Assembly: GCA_949282945.1 (NCBI GenBank)
Contig: CASDQQ010000021.1
Location: 1-33,131, forward strand
DNA length: 33,131 nucleotides
Direction: 5' to 3'
Source: an uncultured Eubacteriales bacterium
GTDB taxonomy: Bacteria; Bacillota; Clostridia; UBA1212; CASDQQ01
Both the position numbers and the translations under genes were made by a program. Positions 7,644 through 15,984 of the stretch are shown in pieces. The notes below the pieces were generated by a model. That model searched no databases, was not told where the DNA came from, and saw nothing but the letters and a program-made list of their open reading frames with translations. The stretch's first letter is position 1, and each line of letters begins with the position of its first letter.

Positions 7644-10600
7644 CTAAATTTGTATATTTTCTCCGGTGGAAAGAAAACATATATTTTTTTCTTTCACTTT
7701 CTTTTTGGTTTCTTCTTCCAATGCCCTGGCGTAAAGATCAAGCTGGAGACTGTATTTTTCAACGGCCTTCTTTCCTTCACCCATACCCAATTCGTCAGTC
7801 TTATAGTCTATTACTACGAGACCGTCTTCTTCTTCAAAACAACAGTCTATGATTCCCTGAACTAATATTTCCTCGTCCCTGCCACAGCGGATATCATATA
7901 GTTCCCATGCTCCGACCTTCAGAGTAAACGGTATTTCTCTTTTAGCATTTCCCGAATTTATCATCCTGCGCCCCATATCGCTTTTAAAAAAATCCATTAT
8001 CGGCCTTACATTAAAATTTTCGCACTCAGCCTCCGTAAGTCCCTGTTTTCTGCAAAGGGACCTTATGCTATCCTCACTTATTTCTTTAAAATCTATATGC
8101 TGCATTATATAATGAGTTATTGTTCCCATCTCTGCCGCGTCCCTTTTTCCTTCTCTGTCCAAAAACGCGGGGTTTTTCACCAGTCTGGGTATTTCATCTG
8201 CGGCTTTAATCTGAGACACGCTTACCTTTACCGGCATTTTCGCCGCTTCTGCATAGGGATATTTATAGTCAAGCCTTCTGCAAAGCTCCCGATAAATTTC
8301 ATTTTCTTCCGTAACCGTTTTAGAACTTATATCTTCGACTTCCTGTTCCGGTAAAAAATTTTTTGTTTCTTCTTGCCCAACTGTCAAAAACAACTGGTTT
8401 ATTTCTTTATATATAAATTTAAAATCGCAGCTTTCTTCCTCACCCGGATATATGATGTCCTCTTCCGCCCATTCTATATCCGCCATATCCCTAAGTCCTG
8501 CCATACCTGGATGTCTTATCAGGACAGGTATTAAAAAATCACAAAAAGATCTGGCGCTCAATGCGTAAAACGACGGTATTTTTTTCGATCCGGGAGAAAT
8601 CACTCCCCAATATTTTTTCAGAGTTTTTTGTGCTCCTGATATAATGCCCGATAAAATAATTTTTTCTTTCGCCCTTGTCATCGCCACGTACAAAAGGCGC
8701 ATTTCTTCGGCTATCATTTCTTCATTTATTTTTAATTTTATTACGTTCTTGGTTACTGTATCCCATTTTGCTCTAAGTTCCGTATCAAAAGCATCCGCTC
8801 CGAATCCAAGATCCTGATGCATTATTATGCTGTCCGACAAATCTCTCCTATTAAATCCTTTATCAATATTGGCAAGAAATACTATAGGGAATTCAAGGCC
8901 TTTACTTTTATGTATGCTCATTATTCTTACAACATCGTCATTTTCTCCCAAAACCGCGGCGCTCCCCATATCTCCGCTGCTTTCTTTTATTTTATCTGTA
9001 TAATATAAAAACTCAAATACTCCGCACCCTGTTTCTCTTTCATAATTGACAGCCTCATCATAAAGCTTTCTAAGGTTTGCCTGTCTTTCATTTCCGTCCT
9101 CAAAAACTCCTGAATAATCAAAGCAATCTGTATCCCTGTATAACTTTAATATAAGTTCTGAAAGCTTCATATCCGCAGCTGCATCTCTGAGGCCGTTTAA
9201 TTTATCCAAAAATACGGAGGCTTTTTGCGAAAGCTCAGAATTTCCAGAACACGCCAAATCCCTCAGATTTTTATATACACTCTCTTCTCTTCCCTGACAG
9301 CGCAGATCCGCTATATCGTTTTCATCAAATCCGCCTGCCGGGGATTTCAAAACAGCAGTAAGCGGTATGTCCTGTATGGGATTATCTATTATCTGAAGAA
9401 AAGAAATTATGAGCTTGATTTCTTTAGACTGGTAAAAACCTGTATTTACATCGCAGTAAGCGGGTATCCTGAACTGTGAAAGTATCTCTTTATATACATC
9501 GGCTCTGTCTTTGGTAGCCCTCAGTAATATCACAATATCTTTATATTTTATTTTTGGGTTTTCCCCGATAAGTTCTTTTATCCTGGCAGCAATCATCGCA
9601 GCCTCAAATTCCGTTTTTTTTCTGTCGGAAAGTTCGCCGTCTCTCTCCTTAATATCTGAAAGCATAAGCTCGCATGACACATCCCAGTCCGCGTTTTCAT
9701 AATCGGCTCCATAATAAAGATACTCTTCAGTTCCATAGCCCATTCCACAGATTTCCTTTGTCATTACTGCTGAGAAAATATAGTTTACCCCTCCTATTAC
9801 ATCCCTTCTGCTCCTAAAATTTTTATATAGTTTTATAAGCCTTTCTCCTTTTTTTAAATAATCTTCTGTTGAAAAGCTCTCATATTTTTTCATAAAAATA
9901 TCCGGCCTTGCCTGTCTGAATCCGTATATACTCTGTTTTACATCTCCCACCATAAAAAGATTGGGAACGTCAGGCTTTTTCCTTGATATCAAAGACAGTA
10001 TTGTTTCCTGAGTTAAATTAGTATCCTGATATTCGTCGGTATAGACCTCTTCATAATAGCTTTTGAAACCGTCCGCTATATCGGGATTTTCCGTAAGTAT
10101 CCTTAAAGCAAAATGTTCCAGATCATTATAATCGGCGTATTTTTTTCTTTCCTTTCTTTCTCGGTATTCTTTTGAAAAGGCTAAAACCAACGCTCCCACC
10201 GTTTGCAGCGGCTTACGTATATTTTCCAGATCGCTTCGGTTTCCGGCGCTGTCCTTAGCAAAAAGGACATCTCCATACTCTTTTAAAGTGTCCTTTATGT
10301 TTTCCGCTATATTCGACACTGAATCCAAAATTTTTTCATCGCATCCTTTTGTTTTGGGCGGAAATCTTTTTATCTCAAAATTTCTCAATTCATCATATAC
10401 ATTATCCCATGTATATCCATTTTCGATATTGGTCATAAGAATTTCAAAAAATCCCTTATATCTTCTGAAATTTCCCACATATGAATCCGCCCCGCCTCTT
10501 TCGCAAAGCTCTATGGCATACTCACATGCCTGTATCAATTGCGGCAGTTCTTTCTTTAGCTTTGAAAAAATAAAGTCTCCCCAGACGGTGGACCTGAAAT

Positions 10601-11252
10601 CTTCGGCTTCATCCATTGGCTGTTCAGAATAAAATCTGCGTATATTTTCCTCAAGCCATTTTCCGGGAAAAGGACAGCTGTTTATATACTCATATATATT
10701 AAGTATGAGTTTTTTCAGGCCCTCGTCATTTCTTGAACCTCCGTAAATATCCACGGCCATTTCAAAATTTTCCCTGTCCTCTTCAGACTCATACATAATA
10801 TCCATAATATGGTCCAGTGACTCCGCTTTCATTATATCCGCTTCTATCGCGTCTATTATTTTAAAATTAGGATCTATATTTATTTTATTAAAATTTGTTC
10901 TTATTACTTTGGCACAAAAGGAATGCATCGTTGTTATAGTAGCACGGTTCAAAAGAGTAAGCTGTCTTTTTAATCTATTTTTAAAGTCGCGTCCATCCTT
11001 TTCCGTTATATTCGCTATTCTTTCTGAAACGGCTCTTTCAATACGCTCTCTCATTTCTGAAGCGGCGGCTTCTGTAAATGTAACGATTATAAGTCTGTCT
11101 ATATCCACTCCCTCATTTGGATCAAGTATCCTTTGTATGATCCTCTCCACAAGAACAGCGGTTTTTCCGGAACCGGCTGCCGCCGCTACCAAAAGGCTGC
11201 AGTTTCTTGAAGATATGGCACTTTTTTGCTCTTCCGTCCATTTTACCGCCAT
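7644..11252 (-). CDS. addA: ATP-dependent helicase/nuclease subunit A
   Basis: Motor and nuclease subunit of the AddAB (RexAB) recombination complex, which processes double-strand DNA ends for RecA. The 1202-residue length is near the usual size. UvrD/SF1 motifs are in order: Walker A AAGSGKT (25-31), VTFTEAAASEM, TTMHSFCAKVIR, YTDEYQDTN (Walker B), VGDVKQSIYGFRQA, MSIHKSKGLEFPIVF and LLYVAMTRAKEK. The C-terminal RecB-type nuclease has GTITHYIMQHID, then GIIDCCF, VVIDYKTDEL and QLDLYARAL. The ATG has AGAGGG upstream and its own promoter. The usual addB gene does not precede it: the upstream gene is a divergent amidase. TAG is the stop codon. Confidence 0.95.
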   Translation of the reverse strand: MAVKWTEEQKSAISSRNCSLLVAAAAGSGKTAVLVERIIQRILDPNEGVDIDRLIIVTFTEAAASEMRERIERAVSERIANITEKDGRDFKNRLKRQLTLLNRATITTMHSFCAKVIRTNFNKINIDPNFKIIDAIEADIMKAESLDHIMDIMYESEEDRENFEMAVDIYGGSRNDEGLKKLILNIYEYINSCPFPGKWLEENIRRFYSEQPMDEAEDFRSTVWGDFIFSKLKKELPQLIQACEYAIELCERGGADSYVGNFRRYKGFFEILMTNIENGYTWDNVYDELRNFEIKRFPPKTKGCDEKILDSVSNIAENIKDTLKEYGDVLFAKDSAGNRSDLENIRKPLQTVGALVLAFSKEYRERKERKKYADYNDLEHFALRILTENPDIADGFKSYYEEVYTDEYQDTNLTQETILSLISRKKPDVPNLFMVGDVKQSIYGFRQARPDIFMKKYESFSTEDYLKKGERLIKLYKNFRSRRDVIGGVNYIFSAVMTKEICGMGYGTEEYLYYGADYENADWDVSCELMLSDIKERDGELSDRKKTEFEAAMIAARIKELIGENPKIKYKDIVILLRATKDRADVYKEILSQFRIPAYCDVNTGFYQSKEIKLIISFLQIIDNPIQDIPLTAVLKSPAGGFDENDIADLRCQGREESVYKNLRDLACSGNSELSQKASVFLDKLNGLRDAAADMKLSELILKLYRDTDCFDYSGVFEDGNERQANLRKLYDEAVNYERETGCGVFEFLYYTDKIKESSGDMGSAAVLGENDDVVRIMSIHKSKGLEFPIVFLANIDKGFNRRDLSDSIIMHQDLGFGADAFDTELRAKWDTVTKNVIKLKINEEMIAEEMRLLYVAMTRAKEKIILSGIISGAQKTLKKYWGVISPGSKKIPSFYALSARSFCDFLIPVLIRHPGMAGLRDMADIEWAEEDIIYPGEEESCDFKFIYKEINQLFLTVGQEETKNFLPEQEVEDISSKTVTEENEIYRELCRRLDYKYPYAEAAKMPVKVSVSQIKAADEIPRLVKNPAFLDREGKRDAAEMGTITHYIMQHIDFKEISEDSIRSLCRKQGLTEAECENFNVRPIMDFFKSDMGRRMINSGNAKREIPFTLKVGAWELYDIRCGRDEEILVQGIIDCCFEEEDGLVVIDYKTDELGMGEGKKAVEKYSLQLDLYARALEEETKKKVKEKNICFLSTGENIQI

Positions 11253-11291
11253 ATATATTCCCTCTCGATGAATTAAAATTCTTTTTCAGTT

Positions 11292-11320
11292 ATTATATAA
11301 TTTCACGACCGTTTAAGCAA
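11292..11320 (-). promoter_or_regulatory. Sigma-A promoter for addA operon
   Basis: On the minus strand, TTGCTT (11315-11320) is 17 bases from a perfect TATAAT (11292-11297), about 40 bases before the addA ATG. Confidence 0.7.
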
Positions 11321-11407
11321 TACTGTGAAGATCAAGCCATTACTGATTTATAAAATATATTTATACCTGTAATTTGTAACCAAGTTGTAAAAACTCCAAA
11401 TTGCTTA

Positions 11408-11436
11408 TTGCTAAAAACATGTTTTATACCTAAAAT
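11408..11436 (+). promoter_or_regulatory. Sigma-A promoter for the amidase gene
   Basis: TTGCTA (11408-11413) is 17 bases from TAAAAT (11431-11436), leaving a short leader before the GAAGGAG and the ATG at 11469. It diverges from the addA promoter; the two -35 boxes are about 90 bases apart. Confidence 0.55.
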
Positions 11437-11468
11437 AAATTCCAGTAACAATACGAAGGAGAAAACAC

Positions 11469-12320
11469 ATGGACAGAAGAGATCCCAGAAATTACAGACA
11501 GTACACGAATTCAAATCAAAGAAGCCAATATCCATCCCGTATGAATAAGAAAGACAGATCAAAAATGATAGTATCTCTTACTTTTATACTCGTAGTAATA
11601 TGCGCATTTCTATTTATGCTCTACGCAAGCGGAAACAGCTCGCCTGCTTCTACAGGAAATATTCCGGAAAATACTGATCCAACGGCACCGGAAACCACTT
11701 TAAACACAAACTCTCAAATACCTGCCTCTACAGAGCCTTCCACCCCTACCGCTAAAGTGACCAAAGTCATTATCGATCCTGGTCACGGAGGTTTCGACGT
11801 TGGGACAGAAGGTTCAGGAAATTATAAAAATGAAGACGATCTGAATCTGGCTATATCGTTAAAATTAGGAAACGAGCTGCAAGCAATGGGAATAACCCCG
11901 ATTTTTACAAGGAGTGACGAAAATGCTGTGGGAAATACAAAAGAATTGGATATGGCTAACCGGGTAGCCGCGATAAACAGCAGCGGAGCTGTTTTGGAGG
12001 TAAGTATACATATGAACAGCTTTGCCACGGACAGCTCGGTAAAAGGCCCTGAAGTTTATTATTACGAAGGCAACGCAAATTCTTCGGAAAGCATGACTAT
12101 AGCCAGTATTCTGCAAACCAGGTTAAATTCTGTTTCAGGCGGAAAACGTTCCTATAAGCACGGTGATTTTATGGTGATAAGAGATGTAAACATTCCGGCT
12201 GTATTGGTCGAATGCGGGTTTTTATCTAATTCTTCAGAGGAGCAGCAGCTTAACTCAGAAGAATATCAGACTCAATTGGCCAGAGCCATAGCAGAGGGCA
12301 TAATTCAATATTTGAGCTGA
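11469..12320 (+). CDS. N-acetylmuramoyl-L-alanine amidase (Amidase_3), membrane-anchored
   Basis: Zn-dependent amidase cutting the bond between muramic acid and the stem peptide outside the cell. The 283 residues comprise a short cytoplasmic Arg/Asn-rich tail (1-32), a single membrane segment (33-54), a Pro/Thr/Ser-rich linker (55-96) and an Amidase_3 domain (97-283). Zinc ligands and the catalytic residue are visible: H106 in DPGHGG, E122 in NEDDLNL, H181 in VSIHMNS and E248 in VECGFLSN. The domain resembles CwlD/AmiC-type enzymes without extra binding modules; its lack of a cleavable signal suggests it stays anchored. It is monocistronic, converges on the LysM gene and ends at a strong hairpin. 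Confidence 0.93.
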   Translation: MDRRDPRNYRQYTNSNQRSQYPSRMNKKDRSKMIVSLTFILVVICAFLFMLYASGNSSPASTGNIPENTDPTAPETTLNTNSQIPASTEPSTPTAKVTKVIIDPGHGGFDVGTEGSGNYKNEDDLNLAISLKLGNELQAMGITPIFTRSDENAVGNTKELDMANRVAAINSSGAVLEVSIHMNSFATDSSVKGPEVYYYEGNANSSESMTIASILQTRLNSVSGGKRSYKHGDFMVIRDVNIPAVLVECGFLSNSSEEQQLNSEEYQTQLARAIAEGIIQYLS

Positions 12321-12355
12321 TACTGTCTCCAAATCGATATATACTGTATCTATTA

Positions 12356-12410
12356 AAAACTAAATGGAACATATTGGGAAATAATTCTCATATATGTTCC
12401 ATTTAGTTTT
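12356..12410. terminator. Perfect 19-bp bidirectional terminator between amidase and LysM genes
   Basis: Left arm 12356-12374 and right arm 12392-12410 are exact inverse complements (19 bp). The loop can pair further. The arms begin and end in A4/T4 tracts, so each strand presents a U-tract after the stem. It lies between convergent genes. Confidence 0.85.
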
Positions 12411-12448
12411 ACAAAATTAAAGTTTATAAAAAATACTTTCGTATCTTT

Positions 12449-12796
12449 TTACTGTGGAATAAGTATAATCATCCCCGGATATAGATCGCTGTCATCCATT
12501 TGATTATACTTTTTTATTTCTCTTATTACATCTCTGACGTCCCTTCCATCAGAATAATCCGAAGCTATATTCCAAAGACAATCTCCCTTTTTAACCTTTA
12601 CTACCACCGGATCTTTCTGCTCATCTGAAGCAAACATATTATCCGATAATATTGTCAGGAACAAAAAAGCAACTGCAGTTACTACTATAGCCACTATGGC
12701 AATACTACGAAGAAAAATGAACATATTTTTCTTTTTGCTTTTCTTTATATCTTGTTTTAAAGCTTTATACCTGTTTGAAACAATTATTCTACTCAT
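12449..12796 (-). CDS. Small LysM-domain single-pass membrane protein (YneA-like)
   Basis: A 115-residue protein with a basic cytoplasmic start (1-27), one membrane helix (about 28-50) and one extracellular LysM peptidoglycan-binding domain (about 65-113, VKVKKGDCLWNIASDYSD to YPGMIILIP). Size and layout match YneA-type cell-division suppressors, which stop septation during the SOS response. Support comes from the promoter, which carries two GAAC-N4-GTTT boxes resembling the LexA site. I start at the ATG at 12794-12796, which has GCGAGG 9-10 bases upstream; an in-frame ATG six codons earlier is within that leader. The function is inferred from architecture plus promoter. No lexA gene is in the window, so I leave the symbol blank. 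Confidence 0.82.
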   Translation of the reverse strand: MSRIIVSNRYKALKQDIKKSKKKNMFIFLRSIAIVAIVVTAVAFLFLTILSDNMFASDEQKDPVVVKVKKGDCLWNIASDYSDGRDVRDVIREIKKYNQMDDSDLYPGMIILIPQ

Positions 12797-12812
12797 AAAT
12801 CTAAAACCTCGC

Positions 12813-12824
12813 AAACTTTCGTTC
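12813..12824. promoter_or_regulatory. LexA/SOS-like box 2 (in leader)
   Basis: Minus strand GAACGAAAGTTT has the same GAAC-N4-GTTT pattern as box 1, lies 18 bases away in opposite orientation, and sits just after the expected transcription start, 17 bases before the ATG. Confidence 0.55.
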
Positions 12825-12835
12825 TTTACAACATC

Positions 12836-12864
12836 ATTATACGAACAAAAGTTTACAAAGTCAA
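12836..12864 (-). promoter_or_regulatory. Sigma-A promoter of the LysM gene
   Basis: On the minus strand, TTGACT (12859-12864) is exactly 17 bases from a perfect TATAAT (12836-12841). The spacer contains a LexA-like box, so a bound repressor would cover the promoter. Confidence 0.8.
12842..12854. promoter_or_regulatory. LexA/SOS-like box 1 (in promoter spacer)
   Basis: Plus strand CGAACAAAAGTTT is a one-base departure from the GAAC-N4-GTTC core of the Bacillus-type LexA site. It fills most of the spacer between -35 and -10 of the LysM gene promoter. Confidence 0.6.
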
Positions 12865-12879
12865 TAGTTTTTTTAGCAA

Positions 12880-12908
12880 AAGAACATTTTTTCCCAAGAA
12901 CATTTTTT
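12880..12908. repeat. 13-bp direct repeat AAGAACATTTTTT, two copies
   Basis: Identical copies lie at 12880-12892 and 12896-12908, between the pullulanase stop codon and the LysM promoter. Each begins with the GAAC half-site found in the nearby LexA-like boxes but lacks the second half. Function unknown; low complexity contributes to the match. Confidence 0.5.
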
Positions 12909-12913
12909 TACGT

Positions 12914-14869
12914 TTATTTTTTCTCTATCGTAAGTATCATTGCTTCTTTTCCAGGCACTTCGGCTATATTTCCGGCTATATACTTTATAATTTGGTCTCC
13001 GGCTACATTTCCGTCCGCAACTACTCCCCAGTTCCCGCATGGCAGTTGGACTTTTGCGGAATTTTCTCCCACATTAAATATTACGGCGATTTTTTCCCAA
13101 ATATCTCCATTGGCATCTCCTGATATTATATATGTAATAATATTGTTGTTTTCAGTATCTATAAATTCTATATTTTTTTCAACATCCTCCTGTTCTTTCA
13201 TTCTGAAAGCCGGATGCTTTTTCCTTATTTTTATAAGTCCTTTGTAATATTCTACTACATCTTCATGTAATTTGGTATTGTCCCACTTTAGAGCATTTAC
13301 CGCATCTCCTGAACGATAACTATTGTGGTCGCCGTCCTTACTTCTAAGAAATTCCTCTCCCTCTCCTATAAATGGTATGCCCTGACATGTCAGCACTATA
13401 GCCGCGCAAAGTTTGGTAAGTTTTCTTGCCATGTTTTCCGTAATATCTTTGTCGCAGCACTTAAGCTTATCATACAGAGTAAAATTATCGTGACAGGAAA
13501 CATAGTTTACAGACTGCATTGGACTTTTAGCCCAAAAGCCGTCCTTACGTACAAGAAAGGCCTGATTTACCGACGGATGAAAACATCCCCCGACTATGCC
13601 AAATTTTACTGACTCTCTGCAGTCTGTATTTCCATGTATATATCCTCTGGACGCCCCTTCAAAAACATTCCCTTTTACAGCGTCTCTCAAATCATCAGAA
13701 AAAGCCGCTATGCTTTTTGGAAGCTTTGATATATTTCTTTTTATACCTGAGTAATCCGGATCAAGAGGAGAAACTCCTCCCGTCCACGGCTCTCCGTAAG
13801 TTATAATATTAGGGTCTATTTTATCAAGCTCTTTCCTTACGTATTCTAAAGTATTAATATCATAAAGACCCATTAAATCAAATCTAAATCCGTCCACATG
13901 GTATTCTTTTACCCAAAATAAAAGGGAATCTACTATAAATTTTCTTACCATAAATCTCTCGGTAGCCAACTCATTTCCGCATCCCGAACCGTTTGTAAGA
14001 TTCCCATGTTCATCGCATCTATAGTAAAATCCCGGAAAAACTCTGTAAAGGTCGCCTTCTGTTCCCCTATATGTATGATTATATACTACGTCTAGCACAA
14101 CGTTCATTCCCAAGTCGTGTATCGCTTTTACAAGACTTTTAAATTCTTTAACCCTTACGCCTCCGCGAAACGGATTGGTGGAATAAGAACCCTCCAAACT
14201 GAAAAAATGCTGCGGATTATATCCCCAGTCATATTGACTGCCGTCGTCCGCAGCCTCATTTATCGTGGCAAAGTCATTCACAGGCAACAAATGTACATGA
14301 GTTATTCCTAATTCCTTAAGATAGTCTATGCTTGTAGGCATGCCATATGAATTAACAGTACCTTTTTCCGCAAGTCCTATAAATTTTCCCTTGTGAATGA
14401 CTCCGGAGTCCCCGCTCATTGTCATATCTCTTATGTGGCATTCGTAGATTATCGCTTTATCAGCGGGGATTCTCTCATGATCAGCATCCTGGCTCCATCC
14501 TTCCGGCTCCAGTTCTCCAAAGTCCGTTATTCTGCCTCTTATACCATTTACACCGGTAGTTTTTACGTAAGGGTCGACCACTTCGGACCAGTCTCCGCCG
14601 TATCTTACTGAAAAGTTATAATAATATCCGTTAAAATTACCTTCGATCTCGCAAGTCCATACGCCTGACTCACCATAATCCATATTGAAGCTTCTTATAG
14701 GTCCGCCCAAATGTCCGTCAGCATACAAAACAACCCTGCACTCGTCAGCCATAGGTGCCCAAAGTTTAAAGACAGTATTCCTTTTACTCCAATTACACCC
14801 AAGATCATCCTTTTTATAGGCATACCGCTCATTAAAATCCTCTGTGTCAAAAACGTAAAAACAGTTCAA
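12914..14869 (-). CDS. pulA: Type I pullulanase (GH13 debranching enzyme)
   Basis: Hydrolyses alpha-1,6 branch points in glycogen, pullulan or starch fragments. The 651-residue length is usual for a single-module type I pullulanase. An N-terminal CBM48-like domain (about 25-110; WAPMADECRVVLYADG) precedes the GH13 barrel. The pullulanase signature YDWGYNP is at 213-219. Conserved GH13 regions are DVVYNH (260-265), GFRFDLMG with nucleophile Asp331, TYGEPW with acid/base Glu360, and SCHDN with Asp461. No signal peptide is present, so it acts inside the cell. Translation starts at TTG (14867-14869), supported by GGAGG 8 bases upstream; no better ATG exists in frame. It follows rnpB directly, and no independent promoter is obvious in the AT-rich 40-base gap. 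Confidence 0.94.
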   Translation of the reverse strand: MNCFYVFDTEDFNERYAYKKDDLGCNWSKRNTVFKLWAPMADECRVVLYADGHLGGPIRSFNMDYGESGVWTCEIEGNFNGYYYNFSVRYGGDWSEVVDPYVKTTGVNGIRGRITDFGELEPEGWSQDADHERIPADKAIIYECHIRDMTMSGDSGVIHKGKFIGLAEKGTVNSYGMPTSIDYLKELGITHVHLLPVNDFATINEAADDGSQYDWGYNPQHFFSLEGSYSTNPFRGGVRVKEFKSLVKAIHDLGMNVVLDVVYNHTYRGTEGDLYRVFPGFYYRCDEHGNLTNGSGCGNELATERFMVRKFIVDSLLFWVKEYHVDGFRFDLMGLYDINTLEYVRKELDKIDPNIITYGEPWTGGVSPLDPDYSGIKRNISKLPKSIAAFSDDLRDAVKGNVFEGASRGYIHGNTDCRESVKFGIVGGCFHPSVNQAFLVRKDGFWAKSPMQSVNYVSCHDNFTLYDKLKCCDKDITENMARKLTKLCAAIVLTCQGIPFIGEGEEFLRSKDGDHNSYRSGDAVNALKWDNTKLHEDVVEYYKGLIKIRKKHPAFRMKEQEDVEKNIEFIDTENNNIITYIISGDANGDIWEKIAVIFNVGENSAKVQLPCGNWGVVADGNVAGDQIIKYIAGNIAEVPGKEAMILTIEKK

Positions 14870-14920
14870 GAATTTTTCCTCCGAAAAAATATATAAATAA
14901 AATTTGATTAAAAAATAAAA

Positions 14921-15256
14921 TGAGCAAACCTGTAAGCCGGGTTCTGTATTAAACGGTCATCTATCTAGGCCTTACATCTCTATAAGGCTCAAGCCACCAT
15001 GGAAACTTTACGGGCGTTATAGCGTTTCACAGCGGTGTTGCTCCGGATGGGGTTTACACGCAAAATATGTTACCATATTTGCGGTGAGCTCTTACCTCAC
15101 CTTTTCATCCTTACCGTAAATGGCGGTTATTTTCTGTTGCACTTTCCTTAAAGTCGCCTTCACCGGCATTTCACCGGCATCCTTGCCCTGCGGAGCCCGG
15201 ACTTTCCTCACGTATAACCTTTCGTTATTATACCCGCGACCGTCTGGTTTACTCAA
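14921..15256 (-). ncRNA. rnpB: RNase P RNA (bacterial type A)
   Basis: Catalytic RNA that removes 5' leaders from pre-tRNAs. On the minus strand the conserved blocks appear in order: GAGGAAAGTCCGGGCTCC, GTGCAACAGAAA, GGATGAAAAGGTGAGG with GGTAAGAGC-type continuation, AGATAGATGACCG, and ACAGAACCCGGCTTACAGG. The termini pair to form P1: 15246-15255 with 14921-14930, 10 bp with one G-U. P1 is followed at once by TTTTATTTTTT, so the 3' end probably also acts as the terminator. The 5' end is placed by the promoter inside nif3 and is accurate to a few bases. The first bases overlap the nif3 stop codon. Confidence 0.96.
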
Positions 15257-15984
15257 TGTAATATAGTATATTTAAAGGGTACTTTTGTCAAGCAAAACTC
15301 CGTTCCAGGGTTTAACTCTTTTAAATAATCACAGAGTGTAGAAAGAACTGTTTTTTCACTGTAATAATGCCCCACTTCAATGATCGTGATCCCATTTTCC
15401 ACAAGATCCACAGCATCATTATACTTTATTTCTCCCGTAACCAAAACATCCGCGCCCGATTCCAAAATTCCGTCTATATTTCCATCAAATGCTCCGCACT
15501 GGGAAATAAATTTTTTAAAGGCACGGTTCCCTTCTCCTATCACTCCTATTCCCTCGGTCTCTATTACCTTATTTATTTTTCGCGCAAAATCGTTTACACT
15601 TTCACAATCCATTTCAAAAGCTTTTTGCAAATACTGTCTAAAACAAAAGTTTACACCGTTTTTCGCATAATCCAGATTAGTATGAGCCGAGTAAACCGCT
15701 ATTCCTTTATTAATGAGCTTTTCTATAAGCATTCCTTTACCTTTCGTTAAATCTATACTTCCCATTTTATGAAAAATAAACGGATGGTGAGTTATTATAA
15801 GTCCACAGCCGAGTTTCTCCGCTTCATCTATAATATCTGACGTTATATCTAAACATATAAGGACTTTCTCGACTTTACGTCTTACATCCCCTACCATAAG
15901 TCCTACGTTATCCCACGGTTCAGCCAACTCGACAGGGGCATATTTTTCCAAAGATAAAATGATATCTTTTATTTTGTTTCCCAT
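15253..15984 (-). CDS. Nif3-like dinuclear metal-centre protein (DUF34/GTP cyclohydrolase I type 2 family)
   Basis: A 243-residue member of the Nif3/YqfO/YbgI family. The hexameric metal-binding proteins are widespread but lack a settled reaction. Visible metal-site motifs are H66-H67 in ITHHPFIF, H101 and D105 in SAHTNLDYAKNGVN, and the C-terminal EVGHYYSE, with the GEIKYND segment in the core. It is the compact form, without the middle domain found in longer Firmicute homologues such as YqfO. Its start overlaps the end of trmK by 16 bases, the conserved trmK-nif3 pairing of Firmicutes. Its last codons contain the rnpB promoter, and the TGA stop is at the 5' end of the RNase P RNA. Confidence 0.92.
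   Translation of the reverse strand: MGNKIKDIILSLEKYAPVELAEPWDNVGLMVGDVRRKVEKVLICLDITSDIIDEAEKLGCGLIITHHPFIFHKMGSIDLTKGKGMLIEKLINKGIAVYSAHTNLDYAKNGVNFCFRQYLQKAFEMDCESVNDFARKINKVIETEGIGVIGEGNRAFKKFISQCGAFDGNIDGILESGADVLVTGEIKYNDAVDLVENGITIIEVGHYYSEKTVLSTLCDYLKELNPGTEFCLTKVPFKYTILH
15263..15291 (-). promoter_or_regulatory. Sigma-A promoter for rnpB inside the nif3 coding end
   Basis: On the minus strand, a perfect TTGACA (15286-15291) is 17 bases from TACTAT (15263-15268). Both boxes lie in the last 13 codons of the nif3-like gene. The predicted start near 15256 coincides with the 5' strand of P1 of the RNase P RNA. Confidence 0.8.

Noticed and set aside
11332-11562. 76-codon minus-strand frame across the amidase promoter
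   Set aside because: It is antisense to a well-supported promoter and start and shows no known pattern.
15060-15200. Short tandem GCCGGTGAA copies as a mobile repeat
   Set aside because: They lie within conserved helices of the RNase P RNA.
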